A stretch of 64,000 nt of DNA, from NCBI RefSeq assembly GCF_014805685.1, contig NC_060892.1, positions 4,491,490-4,555,489 of the forward strand. Reading direction: 5' to 3'. This stretch comes from Silurus meridionalis. Lineage: Eukaryota > Chordata > Actinopteri > Siluriformes > Siluridae. The notes beneath the pieces are model-generated. The model had not been told where the DNA came from and ran no database searches. It was given only the letters and a program-made list of their open reading frames with translations. The translations under genes were made by a program, and so were the position numbers. This document shows, piece by piece, positions 12,211 through 23,718 of this stretch (position 1 is its first letter; every line of letters begins with the position of its first letter).

Positions 12211-13578
12211 GAGTGATCCTCATTACGTGATTCGCCCCCACCACTGTGTCTGCGTCAGCCCCTATGAACAAGTGCCTCGATGCCTCATCCAGCATGACTG
12301 ATTCTAAACATTGGCATTGAACTGGTTTATTGGCACGCTAAGTGTGACTTCTCCAGACATGCTGTGGTGGAACCCAGCCACTGCTCCATCCTCCAAATAC
12401 AATTGGGCAAAATTGGGGTCACTAGCTATCCAGTGCATTCGCGTGCCCTTTACAATGTCATTGTGGTCAGAAGCTTGACATCCTTTTAGCGTGTGTACTG
12501 CTTTTTTTTCCCGCTTATGATCCTTAATTCCCAATGGAGGAAATAGCATCGGAAAGCCTCGTGACAACGTGACATCAAAGAGTGGCGTGACCACGTTTGA
12601 TCCTTTCTGCAACAAGCTGCATGACTCACACAATTTAAAACGAGTGCTCAAGTTTGTGTATGTGTGTTTATGTCTGTACAATCAGAGAGTGATGGACGTC
12701 GGACTTGCAAAGCAACCGTTTATTTATAATGCTTTGGCTCCATCACTCTCGCTCTCTGTGCTTCACTTCTTGTCCTGCATAAATACAGGAACTCAACTTC
12801 ATGTGTGTTTATCTCTTCTGAGTCTACTCAGCCCGCGGACTCTTAATAATGAATCTAATGTGCATGCTGTCCTGTTTGATCATCCCTCCGTATATGTGTT
12901 TTTGCCTGTTTCTTTAACGAGTTACCCGTGAGAGCTTCTTTATACGTCTGGTTGCATTTACCTTGGCCTTTGTTCAGAGGAAATGTAGGCATCCATGAAA
13001 GACTTTTTTCTCTCTATGTAATTCAGATTCATCCCGGCCCCATCAAATATTCATTGATTAATGTGTTTTCATGGGTGCTGTTAGATATTTAGGGACATGT
13101 GTGAGACTTTCTCAGATGAGTGCAGCAAAATCCTTAAAATCAGGACAAAAGGCGCCGTAATTTTTTATTCATTGTTCCTTTCAAATATTAAAGGTCAATA
13201 TGTGCAGATTGGCTGTAGAATAATTACTGCCATGTTGATACATGGGACCAAGTTATCACTGGGCTCAGTGTTAGTCGACCATGATCTCTGTCACTCTGTC
13301 TCATTTTTTTGGGGAGGGATTTTTTAGTACTTCCGCTCGCTCCATTTCTAAAAGCTCTCCATTACCCAGATGAGAAAGCGCCAAGCCCACTTCAATCCCA
13401 GACCCTCATTATACCTCCTTTGTGTTATGGCTGATTGCACCGGCAGTTAATGTTGCTGCAACATGCTTCTAATCATTTATATTTGCTCCATGCAGTTCTT
13501 GCTACTACAGTGGACTTCCGATAAATTTAAATAAGTGTCTGGTGTTGATTTTTTTGTTGTTGTTGTTTCCTTTACCAG

Positions 13579-13724
13579 CTGCACCCAGGTTCACCAAAGT
13601 TCCTGTAGACATGATCGGAGTCTCGGGAGGAGTGGTGTCCTTCGTATGCCAGGCGACAGGGGACCCCAAGCCTAAAGTGACCTGGAATAAAAAAGGGAAG
13701 CGTGTCAACTCTCAGCGTATCGAG
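13579..13724 (+). CDS. ptprs: Exon: PTPRS-like receptor phosphatase, Ig1 first half
   Basis: First receptor exon visible. It begins in phase 1 (two bases complete a codon from the previous exon) and ends in phase 0 before GTGAGT. It encodes [16 protein letters not shown]..., then the first Ig1 cysteine in FVCQATGD, the core tryptophan in KVTWNKKG, and ends NSQRIE. The wording is that of LAR-family (type IIa) receptor tyrosine phosphatases. The basic cluster KKGKR falls where known family members have the lysine-rich surface that binds heparan and chondroitin sulfate. The gene product is a neuronal adhesion receptor acting at axons and synapses. PTPRS is favoured over PTPRD and PTPRF by NSQR here and by features in later exons. 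The teleost a or b copy is not resolved. Confidence 0.93.
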
Positions 13725-14907
13725 GTGAGTCACAGGAGTCACACTCAACACACCTCAGTAAACAAAGAAAAAAACACACCATGCAACCACCCAAAAAACA
13801 ACAACACTATTCTGTTCACCCAAACGCGAATTCCGCTGTTAGCATTGTGTTGTACGCTCTGCACAGAAACAAGCTGCGCCTCATTTATGATGTTTGTCTG
13901 CTGTGTTCCTCTGTCATTGCACAGATGGCGGCTGTAGAGTCCTGATTGATGCTCAGCACGCCTTAATTAAAACTGGCTCAGTGCTAACCATACCGTCAAC
14001 GTTCAAAACTTGACTCGACAGATTCCATAACGCTCCCACGGATCGACAGTCTTGTCCTTTCTCCTTCAGCGTGTCGTCCAGTTTCAAGAGTTTTTATTGT
14101 ATTTTTTTTAACGATCTTGGCTCAAATGATCGTCTCCTTATCATTTCAAAGTGGCTTTATGAGGAGTTTAAATTGATTCGAGTTCCCTTCCAGCCATTGT
14201 TTGGATATCGATCTGTGCACTCGCAGGCTGGTGTGTCTCCTTAACAGTGCCTTTAAAGTAAAAAAAAAAAGCCACCCACAGTGTAAGCTCCTGACTAACA
14301 ATGGCGACCTGTACCTTTACCATCCAGTTAGGAAGACGCCCCATGAAATAGCATTCACAATATAAGGTTTTTGATGTATATTATACTTAAAGATAAAATA
14401 CATGGCCATGGTGTCTGGCTAGACATTAAAAAATGTGAGATTTTGCGACCTCATATTAACGCCATGTTTTTAGAACAGGATGTTCAACAAGCACATATGG
14501 CAGTCATTGTCAGGAGTCCACATACCTATAGTCATATAGTGTATTCTGTGTGGAAAAAAAAGAAATAAAACCAGATGTTCTTTACCTGTTCTGTCCCTAA
14601 GACAATCTACCTCTACCTCTGCCATTTAATCTGTATTTTATGTCACTCTCAGGACACGCCTCGGCCTTGGTAGTGTTGCGATACGTCATATTCAAGTAGA
14701 ACGCGCTTGAGAAACTGTTTAGGAGAAATCAATCTACGTAGAAAATATTAGTCACAAATTATTGGTCACAGTATAACACATCTACTAATAATTATATATA
14801 AATTGTTTTAAAATTGTTGATGAAAGACGCATATCAGTGAATCTTACCATCCCTAATATATATGTATATTTCATATAAATCTCTTGAACATCTTTATTTT
14901 CCTGTAG
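13725..14907 (+). other. ptprs: Intron between the two Ig1 exons (1183 bp)
   Basis: Begins GTGAGT and ends CCTGTAG. It is AT-rich, with homopolymer A runs near 14261. No repeat family or further exon was recognised. Confidence 0.9.
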
Positions 14908-15049
14908 ACCATCGAATTCGATGAAGGTGCAGGAGCTGTGCTCCGTATCCAGCCACTGAGAGCTCCACGAGACGAGAACATCTACGAGTGCGTGGCTGAG
15001 AACAGCGAAGGCGAAGTCAGCGTCCAGGCCAAGCTGACTATAATTAGAG
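14908..15049 (+). CDS. ptprs: Exon: PTPRS-like, Ig1 second half
   Basis: Encodes [18 protein letters not shown], then [14 protein letters not shown], which contains the second Ig1 cysteine and the D-x-x-x-Y-x-C signature of an I-set Ig domain. It ends KLTIIR plus one base, phase 1, before GTAACT. With the previous exon it completes Ig1. The TIEFDE and AGAVLR wording matches PTPRS rather than PTPRD or PTPRF, which as recalled carry VIEFDD and GSVLR. The acceptor CCTGTAG has a good pyrimidine tract. Confidence 0.94.
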
Positions 15050-17672
15050 GTAACTCTGTCTTCTCAGTCTGTGTTTCTTTGCTGTACCATCTGTGCGAAT
15101 ACTGGCAAGTTAAAGGAAACAAAGACATTATTTGCATAAAGTTTTGTCAGAAGTATTTTCAGCTTTGTTTGTGGACAGATTAAGTGCAAGCAAATATTGC
15201 TTGTTTGCCGTAATATCTTGCGTGGATGCGAAACAAGCGATGGCATATTCTTCTCGAGCCCGTCCCTCCTAGCACAGCAGCAACCATTTAATCCTGACAA
15301 AAAGACTTTCCCCAACCTGCACTTGAGCTACATTGCAAACAGCAGGTGTTACTTCTCAGGTGGACATCCTGCTCTACATAAACAGAACTTAACATGGCCT
15401 TGACTAACAAGGTGTGGTCCAGTGGGGCAGCCCAATTCAGTTTCCTAAACAGTCCAATCATTCCATCTGGCCAGGAGAGGCAGTGTTTCCTCGTTCTGCA
15501 CGGCATTATTTATTTCCTGTCCATGCTCTGAGCCCAAGCCATCTGCCTCGTTACTGCTGAGCGCCTGTCCTGGCAGCAGCAGGGGCTCCTCGCTCGGCCA
15601 TGGCCCAAACGCACCGTTCTTGTAGGCAGCCCAGTTTTACATGAAAATCCAGGCTTTGGCAAGGCCCAAGGAGCTCAGCAGGGAGTAGAGGTCCCAGCAC
15701 TGGGGAGTGGCTGCCCATCCTCCTCCCTCATCCATCTGCTCTGAGCCTTCCTGAGCGAAGAGCTTTATCAGAACCGCAGCCACGTAAACACACACACACA
15801 CACATTCACACACACTTGTGCAGAGATTCAAACCAGAATTCCTACCAAACTGCACTGAGCATACTTGGATACCCTGCACACTGTCAACACACATACACAT
15901 GCTGTACATTTTTACATGCATCATTTACCTCCCACATTCTGCCTGGCAGAAGGAGACACTGATAACTTTTTAATTTTGGCGGTTAGCTTCATTGACTGTT
16001 TAGTCACCTTGGCCTGGGCAATTTAGCCCTGCTTGGATCTGACACCAGGCTGGCTTTGCTGCAAAGCTGCTTGGATGCATTTTTAGCCACCTCCTGGCTA
16101 GAGCAGTGCACAACAACCGTGAGCCGAATGCATAATATTGGCCATCTGCTTTTTCTCCAACATCTCCTTTAGTGAGTCCTTTGAGAGTCCTTGGTGTACT
16201 CGTGACAAGAAGAAGGAAACAGACACCTGCACTTTCCCGTGCTTCTTCCTTGATATGGTGTTTTGAACATATCTTCTCTCTCTCCCTCTCTCTTTCTTTT
16301 TCTCTCTATCTATCTCTCCCTCGTTCCCTCTCTTGATTTGTTGACCCTGGCATCTTGCCTACTTATCATCTGCCAACCTGGAGCACTTGATACGGTCCAA
16401 CGCAAACAACAGCCCAGGTCTCACCATCTGCCCGCTTCCTGATATGTGCTAGACGGACACACACTGTTTAGCAGCCCGAGGTGGTGCTGACGCTGGGAAC
16501 ACTGTTCATCGTGGTCACAAGATTAGTGGCCTCCATATCAGTCCAGGAATCCTGCTTCTATCCAGCATCCTGCCATCTTGTCTCTTTTTTTTTTTTAATC
16601 TACATCTCGCTTAATCTTGTCGCCTCTGAAGCGATACAGGCATGTGTTCTTCGTGACCCTGACTTCTCTAAACTCTAGTTGCAGGGACCTCGTTAGTGCG
16701 GTTAGTGCTGGAAAAGACACGCCGCTCCCAGCCCAAGCCTGTTTGATAAGGAAGCCGTTTAATTGGCCATTCTGCTGCAGGACAAGACTTGTTTGTTGCA
16801 GACTCTTTTGTGCCGTTTTAATTAGACCGCTTCAGCCCCTGAAATCCAAACCCTGCCAAGCCCCTTTATTTCCCACTCATCTCTGACCTTTTCTCTCTCA
16901 CTGACACTATTTTTGAATCCACACTTTCTATTTATCGTGTGGAAAACACTTGCTTCTCTTGACTGTTATTTCTGAGTGGCATAGAAGAAGAAGAGATGTC
17001 CATGCTGTCTCTCAAGCTGCTCTGTTGAGCCTTGATGGTAAAGCCCAAGTTACTGAGTCATTGCTTTTCACATCTCATCCCTGCCTTCTCCGTAGATTGG
17101 CTTCAAATTATGCGCTAACTAGAAGTCCACCACCGGTAGATTTTACTAATATTTTTAACTAGGTTGGATCACATATGCCAGTAACCGATTAATCAACCAA
17201 ATGGTTTTAAAATGGATACTGGATTAAAAAACAAACACAACACTCCATCTACAATAGTAGAACTTTTATAAAAAATAAAAAAGACTGAATCATGAAACAG
17301 TGCTAACAAATAAATATGAATATATGAATTAATAAACACAGTCTATAATGAATACATTATAAATAATAATTGGAATATAGCATTCTTTGTGCAACGTGCA
17401 GTGATTTACCTCTAGAGGCCACTCTCATAATGACATAATCTCATAATTGTTTTTTAATGGTGCCCAGAAATGATGATGATGATGCCAAAATGGTGGATTA
17501 TACAATCTTTTACCACCAATTTCAAAAATTGCCAGTGTATTTGACCAAAATCAAGAGGGTTGGTGACAAAACTTGTGAATATGACTGACTTTAGATGATA
17601 TTAAAAATATGAGAGTACATGTGGCATAATGAATATAACATCTAGTAAATATAGCTTACACTTTATATAAAG

Positions 17673-17826
17673 GGGGAGGTGGTTAAGATGTTGACCTTCT
17701 GATTAGAAAGTCGTGAGTTTAAATCCCAGCACTATTAACCTGCCAAGGCTGGGCCCTTAAGCAAGGCTCTTAACCCTTAAATGCTTAGTTGTAAGTCACT
17801 CTGGATAAGGGCTTCTGTCAAATGCC

Positions 17827-17859
<33 letters not shown>
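17673..17859 (+). mobile_element. tRNA-derived SINE, tail type A, ending in (AT)n
   Basis: Head GGGGGAGGTGGTTAAGATGT, box-B-like GTGAGTTTAAATCCC, body TGGGCCCTTAAGCAAGG, tail CACTCTGGATAAGGGCTTCT, and then (AT)n at 17830-17859. Confidence 0.8.
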
Positions 17860-17862
<3 letters not shown>

Positions 17863-19000
17863 GTTTCCATTCACAAACTGAGGAGAAAGCGTAGTCGGGG
17901 TGTATCTTTTGGTACAATTGTAGTTTTCAGGTCTGTCATTATTATGATTTTCTTTATAGCACTGCGGATTGACTTAGCCATTAGCAAACCCCAAAGTGTT
18001 TTACTGTGCATTAGTGCAGCAGAGAGCAAACCCATTCCTGACTGAAGAAATGTGTGGGGTCAGGTTGAGGGAACGAAAGACAAGGTACAAGAATGCACCG
18101 TTGAATTAAAAGGTGCACTTAGTCTTGGTCTAGCTTCAATTTCCTGGCTAGCATATTGCTTAGACAGCAGTATTGCGTAGACAGCAACAGCATATTGCAA
18201 AATGTAGTCGCATGCCTGAGTTACAAATCAGTCCCATTTTAGTTTTCATGGAGGAAGCCAAATAACAGCCGAAACTTTGACAAGACTCTGGGACTCTTTC
18301 TTTATGTGGTGTGCTAACAGTGAAATATGGAAGTCACTGTGGAACTGGCCACATCGGGCTTTAACAAGGATAAGTTCAGCATCCATTTTTGCCAACCACT
18401 GTTAATCTGGACACATATTTTATCTGTAGATTTTTTGTGATAGAAAAATTACACTCGGTTAACTCTCACACTCGTTTCCTTCTTTTCCTTTCTTAATCCG
18501 AATCCATCGTCGGGGTCTTCAATTAATTACAATTACAGGTATTGAAAAAAGTAACTATTATGTGTAAAGTGACCCTGAAATCTAAATAAGTGTTTCAAAG
18601 ATTTTGTGTTTTGTGGGGACAGGATGTATACATGGACACTCACTATAGTTAGCTAGTTTGCTTAGGTACTGGTAAAGTTGTTTTGGCTTGGCGGGATTGT
18701 GGTGTTTCCTAAGTTGGCCGCAGCGTAAATAAGTTAAGCGCATTAACATGCCAGTGTTCTGACTTCCTGTTTTAGAAGTAAGTATGTCAACTGAAGCGGT
18801 CAAACCAAGCCATTTCATGGGAGTTTTTTGCTTCAAGGTTAGAGACTGTGTTCCAGCCTTGAAACCATAGTCTGTTCCTGTGTCCCTGCATAATTGATGC
18901 AGTCCTTATCCTCTCTCCAACATGAATCCCTTTGTCGATGGCTGATCTTAGCTTTGTCAATAATGCTCAGTAATTAGCAGTGACCCGTGTGACTAGCTAC

Positions 19001-19693
19001 CAGTGGTGGATGATTAACACAAACCATGTACTTGAGTAAAAGTAAAAGTGCTCCCTTTAACCTCACTTAAGTTAAAGCTTAAATGTTTTTGCCTTCAAAC
19101 GTACTTAAGTATCCAAAGTACTATGATCTATTATGGCTATAATGTTCCTATGATCAAGACACTTTGCTTAATTAACTCAGTTTATCTGAAAAGATTTTAA
19201 TGTTACTCTTGGCACACTAATCTATTAATAGAATGGTATTCATTTATTCAAACTTTAATAAAAATCTATCAAAATTATGAGCTCAAAACCTTCTTTTTAA
19301 TTACAAAATAAAACAAGGTCACGGGTGTTGTGGAAAATTAGAGTCAGGAGTTTCTTTCATCATTTATTCCTCTCAAAATGTTCTACTTGCTGTTGAATTG
19401 ATGCTGAACTGTATGTTGGTGATGAGCAGATACCACCAAGCAGCAGTCAAAACAAGTTCAAAACAGAGCACACGCACGAACCTGTTGTTGGCTTGCTGCG
19501 TGTTTGACGAGTTAAGTTTTTATTCACGCATAAATTAAAATGAACGACTGATTTTGTTAAATGTAGTAAAAAAGTAAGATATTTAATTTTGAAATGTAGT
19601 GAAGTGAAAGTAAAAGTTTTCCCAAATGGAAATATTTCAGTAAAGTACAGATACACGGAAAAGCTACTAGAATACAGTAACAAATTACCACTG
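19001..19693. mobile_element. hAT-like non-autonomous DNA transposon with target-site duplication
   Basis: Starts CAGTGGTGGA and ends TACCACTG. It is flanked by CTAGCTAC (18993-19000) and CTAGCTAG (19694-19701), 7 of 8 bases identical, as expected for an 8-base hAT target duplication. The interior has AGTAAAAGTAAAAGTG and ACTTAAGTATCCAAAGTACT near the left and AAGTGAAAGTAAAAGTTTTC near the right. No transposase frame. Related to 60960-61222. Confidence 0.7.
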
Positions 19694-22600
19694 CTAGCTA
19701 GCATGGTCTCAGGTTGTGTTATTGAAATTTGCCGTAGTGACCACTAGTGCAAGAGTGGAAGATGCTGCCACGTTGGCAGCAATACATTAATGAGCGTTCT
19801 TTTGCTATTTTGATAGCAGTGGAAGCTTGGAATGGAAATGTAAGGTGACTTGCTTATAGTTACCCCCCCTTGTCACTCAATTAAAAATAAATGAAATTAA
19901 ACAGTTTGTGCTTTTAAGCTAACTAGAATATTCCATGTATCTGACCCATTTTCAAGTGCATTCATTCTAAATGAAAGCTGAAACTTCAAAACCTGCCTTC
20001 TTGCTTCCTGATGCTTACTGATGGGCTAATTCTTTGACCCTTGGGATCGCCACCACACCCCAGCATCTGTATTATTCATGACCTTACAGGTTGTTACCCA
20101 TGTACAGGTCATTTGACGATCTCTTGACACAGATAGATTTAGCAAAGTGACAAGCAAAACAGTAGTGTTCATTTCTCAAGGGGGTTCCAGGCAAGAAAAA
20201 GAGAATGAGATCTGCCCATCACCGTTCCCTTTCTCCTTCACCATCCCCCTCTCGTAACTAAGGAAACCTAAGATGGGAAGCAATGGAGGCGCAATAGATA
20301 GAGGTAGAAAAACGGTACGACTCTCAGAGGAGGAAGCTTGCATCAGGCTGGATTTGATTAAGGCCGATCTGAGCTGGTATTATCACGCACACAGCTGTAT
20401 TTGCCCGCTATATTATCTGCATCCAGCACTCATAAACAAGCCAATTCCCAGGCCCAGAGGCTCAGCTGCTCCCTGCTGCATAATGCATTTGTTTAGCGAA
20501 GTTAAGATCTAGGAGAAATCTATGGACTCCTTTCGCCAGGAAATCCATTATTGCAAGTGTACTATTTCAAAACGGAAGCTAGTCATTTAGCAATTGATGT
20601 CTATTTAAATTGGATGTCTGCTTCCACATCTGGCTGCTGAGCTCATTCCACTGGCAGAGGGATTCGCACAGCGTTGAGCGGGCACGGCATTTTGTATACT
20701 ATTGTTTACTACTTATGCTAATGATGACTTGCCTTCCTGCTTTTTGCATCGGGATAATTGGCAGTCATGAGAAACGGGGGTCAGGCACTATGGTCGCATC
20801 AAAGCGCTTCTACGAGGTGAGTAGAGAAGCTTGCAGGTTCTGTGGCAGATCTGTCATCCGTGTGCACCTTAGTCGGCAAGGCTAGTTAGCATCGTGTTGC
20901 ATTCTTAACATGTGACTTCTGCCATTAATAACGTTGCTTTACAAAGATTTCAGAGAGCCTGGAGTGAGTTATACTTCATTTGTTGATGCTTTTTGAAGGT
21001 TGCCAAAATTGCAAAAGGTTCAAAGAGAAAGTGATGTTTTTTTAGAAGTGTTTTCTCTTACAAAAAAAACACTGGGCTTAGAGAAGCTACTTACTGAACT
21101 GTTTTATGAATTTTTGCTACGTTCTATTAATTTGATCTTGGAAACCTGAAATGCAGCAATCAAGAGTCATCAGGGGCAGTGAGGGAGATAAATGGCTAAA
21201 ACCCTCATCTTTGCGGGCATTCATTCTCCTCTCTCTCACCAGCAATTCATGTAATGTCTGCTCAAGTAGGTCACCCTAGTGCACCCTCTTTTTTAAAGCC
21301 ACCAAAGAGCAGAAAAAAGGAGGCAATGGAGTGAGCGAGGTATTGAGTCAAGGTCAGGGTATCCCATTGTTTTTGGTAAGCTGGGATAAATGTATAGATT
21401 GTTCTCTAGGTTCCTTCCCCACCCCCCCTAAATGAGCGATTGGGTCGTATAAGCTTGCTAGTGCAAAGAGAAGTTCTCAACTGTTTGATTGCATGCCACT
21501 GACAACAAAGACTGTAAACTCCTGTTCATGCCTCTTGCCCAGGCCTGATTTTATTAGGAGAAAGGAATTGCCTCAGCCTTTGGCATTTGCAGTGATTGCT
21601 CCTGCCAACGGGACGGGTGACGGAGGTTAGACATGGATGCTCCGGGACCGAAAAATAAGCGATCAATAACAAGATTAGTGAGAGATTGAGTAGCAGTCCT
21701 ATGTGAGCACTTTTCATAAATAAAGAAGAACTGGAGTACAGTGGCACACTTTTTCTTTTTTTTTTTTATATATGATCTGAAGAAGAAGGTTGCCTCTGAT
21801 TTTTCTTGAGCCCCCCTTTCCTGGAGCACTACCTCTAGCCTGACTAGTTCAAGGGGCATCTGTTAATATTTAAAGAACAACTTGTTGCCCTTAAAGGGTA
21901 TGATGAACTCAGGCTAGAGCCTGCAGTGTCTCTCCCCTTTTTAGGCAGGTTTGGCACCCGAGCAGGAAAAACGAACATCTGTTCCACAAACACTGAATTT
22001 CACTTTCCCTCCAACGTTTTTTTTCTTTTTTCAAACATCTTCCTGAAAACATTTGTCCAATAGCCACACTGCAGGTAAAAAGCAAAGCACTGCCCTTATT
22101 TTCTGCTTAAAGCACATTCTTGCAGAGGAACAGTGATTGCTGACAGCTGATTGGTGCAACCCCAATATGGGATGGAATGCACCCAGAACCCAGCAAGTCA
22201 AACAAAACGAGCCACTCGGCTTGTCCACAAAGTTCTTGTCATTCCACTTACATGTTGGTATGTACATGTAAATAATTTTAGGGTTTCCTGGTGAGACCCC
22301 AGTCCACACATCCCTCCCTCACCTAATGGCTTCGGAGCAATTATCAGCAATTATATCCATTCAGATGTTTTTCCATTTACCCCCAAACAGGCTTCATATT
22401 TGCTCTTTTACTCGGTGTGTAGGAGCAACCTTGTTATTATAGGATTAATTGCTTTTGGCTAAAAGCACGGAGTTAAATGCTTATGTTCGGGTACAGCACA
22501 TCCAATGCCTTTGTACTATTGCTTTTCTATTGATTTATGTATTTTTTACTGAACATGGAGGGCAATAAGCCTGTTCGCTTTGCAGAAGTTGCATTAATCC

Positions 22601-22985
22601 AAGTGGGGTTTTTTTATTTCTCTTGAATTCCAAAGCTTTTCGGGCCACAGTTTGGAGGCAAGACAGTTATCTTTAAAAACGGAGCCAACGGCTTTATCTT
22701 TCCTGAGATTTTGCACCTGCCCACGCATCCTCTGTCTTGTCTTTTAGATAATACAAGCCTTTTATTGTGATTTGGCAAAACAATGACATGAAAAGTAAGA
22801 CTATGCTTGCTGGCATTTCCTGCTCCTTGTTATTTATTTTTATTTTTTTTACATAATTATTACTGGAATAACTTTCAATAAATGCCATTGTTTTTGAAGT
22901 TTGTTTGTATAAAGATACAATACCATATATATGTATATACTACATGCAGTAGTAAGTGGCTAGTAGGTCTTATTACTGAGTCAAG

Positions 22986-23215
22986 CAGAGGTGGGAAGTA
23001 ACATAGTACAAATACTTAAGTCGATTTTTCTGGTATCAGTACTTTACTTCTCTATTTACGTTTTACTTTTACTCATTACATCTTAAACAAAATATCTGTT
23101 TTTCCCACTTCTTACATTTTCAAACCAGACTTGTTATTTTAGTTTTAATCTATTTAGTGACATGATCAATATTTGTTCTTCTCATTGCGCCGTTTTCAGC
23201 ACGTCAACCTATTTC
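22986..23215. mobile_element. hAT-like repeat fragment
   Basis: CAGAGGTGGGAAGTAACATA followed by ACAAATACTTAAGTCG and a TTTTACTTTTACTCATTACA stretch. This is typical of the teleost hAT-like repeats related to 2406 and 47651. Confidence 0.5.
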
Positions 23216-23325
23216 CTGTAATTGCGTAGTTTTTTAAATCTACCACAGGCGTATCATTTCCTGGCTCTCACACACCACAGACGTAGACTAGTTTATGAAG
23301 CTGGCAGAAGACAACAAGAAGTCTG

Positions 23326-23328
<3 letters not shown>

Positions 23329-23379
<51 letters not shown>
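23329..23379. repeat. (AT)n microsatellite
   Basis: About 25 uninterrupted AT units followed by ACACACA. Confidence 0.97.
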
Positions 23380-23386
<7 letters not shown>

Positions 23387-23470
23387 TGGGCAATTAACCC
23401 TCTGGGGTCGTCAAATGCGTCAAAAAACGTTTTGTGGAATTTTTTCATCATAACGGCAAAAAAAAACATC

Positions 23471-23718
23471 TCTATGTTACGTAACCCTGGTTCCCTGAGG
23501 GAATGAGTCTCTGCTTCGAAACGCTTTGGGAACGTCCCCGAGTGTTCACGCTCTGAAATAATGTGTGTAATCAGTCAAAAATTAGATGCGACCAGGAGTA
23601 TAAAACGTATATGAGTGAGGGCAGAGGTAGCTTCTATAGGGTAGAAGGAACCCCGGAGGTGTGGCATGGAGATGCAGCGTCTCGTTCCCTCAGGGAACTA
23701 GGATTACATACGTAACCT
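23471..23718. repeat. Foldback element with GTTACGTAACC-TTCCCT arms
   Basis: The left arm (23471-23503) contains TTACGTAACCCTGGTTCCCT and GAGGGAA. The right arm (23685-23718) contains TTCCCTCAGGGAACTAGGAT and ACGTAACC, the reverse complement with a few changes. The interior is about 180 bases. The sequence to the right, to about 24050, includes another TTCCCTTT-GAGG segment and may be part of the same larger repeat. Confidence 0.65.

Larger units (their letters stand above)
1..13578 (+). other. ptprs: Intron upstream of the Ig1 exon (left end outside window)
   Basis: No exon of the receptor gene was recognised here. The acceptor at its right end (polypyrimidine tract then AG at 13577-13578) is canonical, and the following exon starts in phase 1, so a signal-peptide exon must lie further left. 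Contents are repeats (SINEs near 1, 787, 3536, 10270, 10421 and 10590; an L2-like LINE end at 5840; DNA-transposon copies at 2406, 4620, 8205 and 11641; microsatellites at 7110 and 9829). The remaining sequence shows no coding signal. Short ORFs have no recognisable domain. Treating the whole block as intron is an inference from the gene structure to the right. Confidence 0.7.

Noticed and set aside
12304..12931. Overlapping ORFs of 120-125 residues on both strands
   Set aside because: No recognisable domain and no splice context. The plus ORF contains serine-leucine runs typical of translated TC-rich sequence.
13542..13578. Apparent start Met and signal-peptide-like run ([13 protein letters not shown]) directly before the Ig1 exon
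   Set aside because: It is the translated polypyrimidine tract of a canonical 3' splice site ending TTTACCAG. The family's signal peptide is on a separate upstream exon, and the phase 1 exon start fits splicing.
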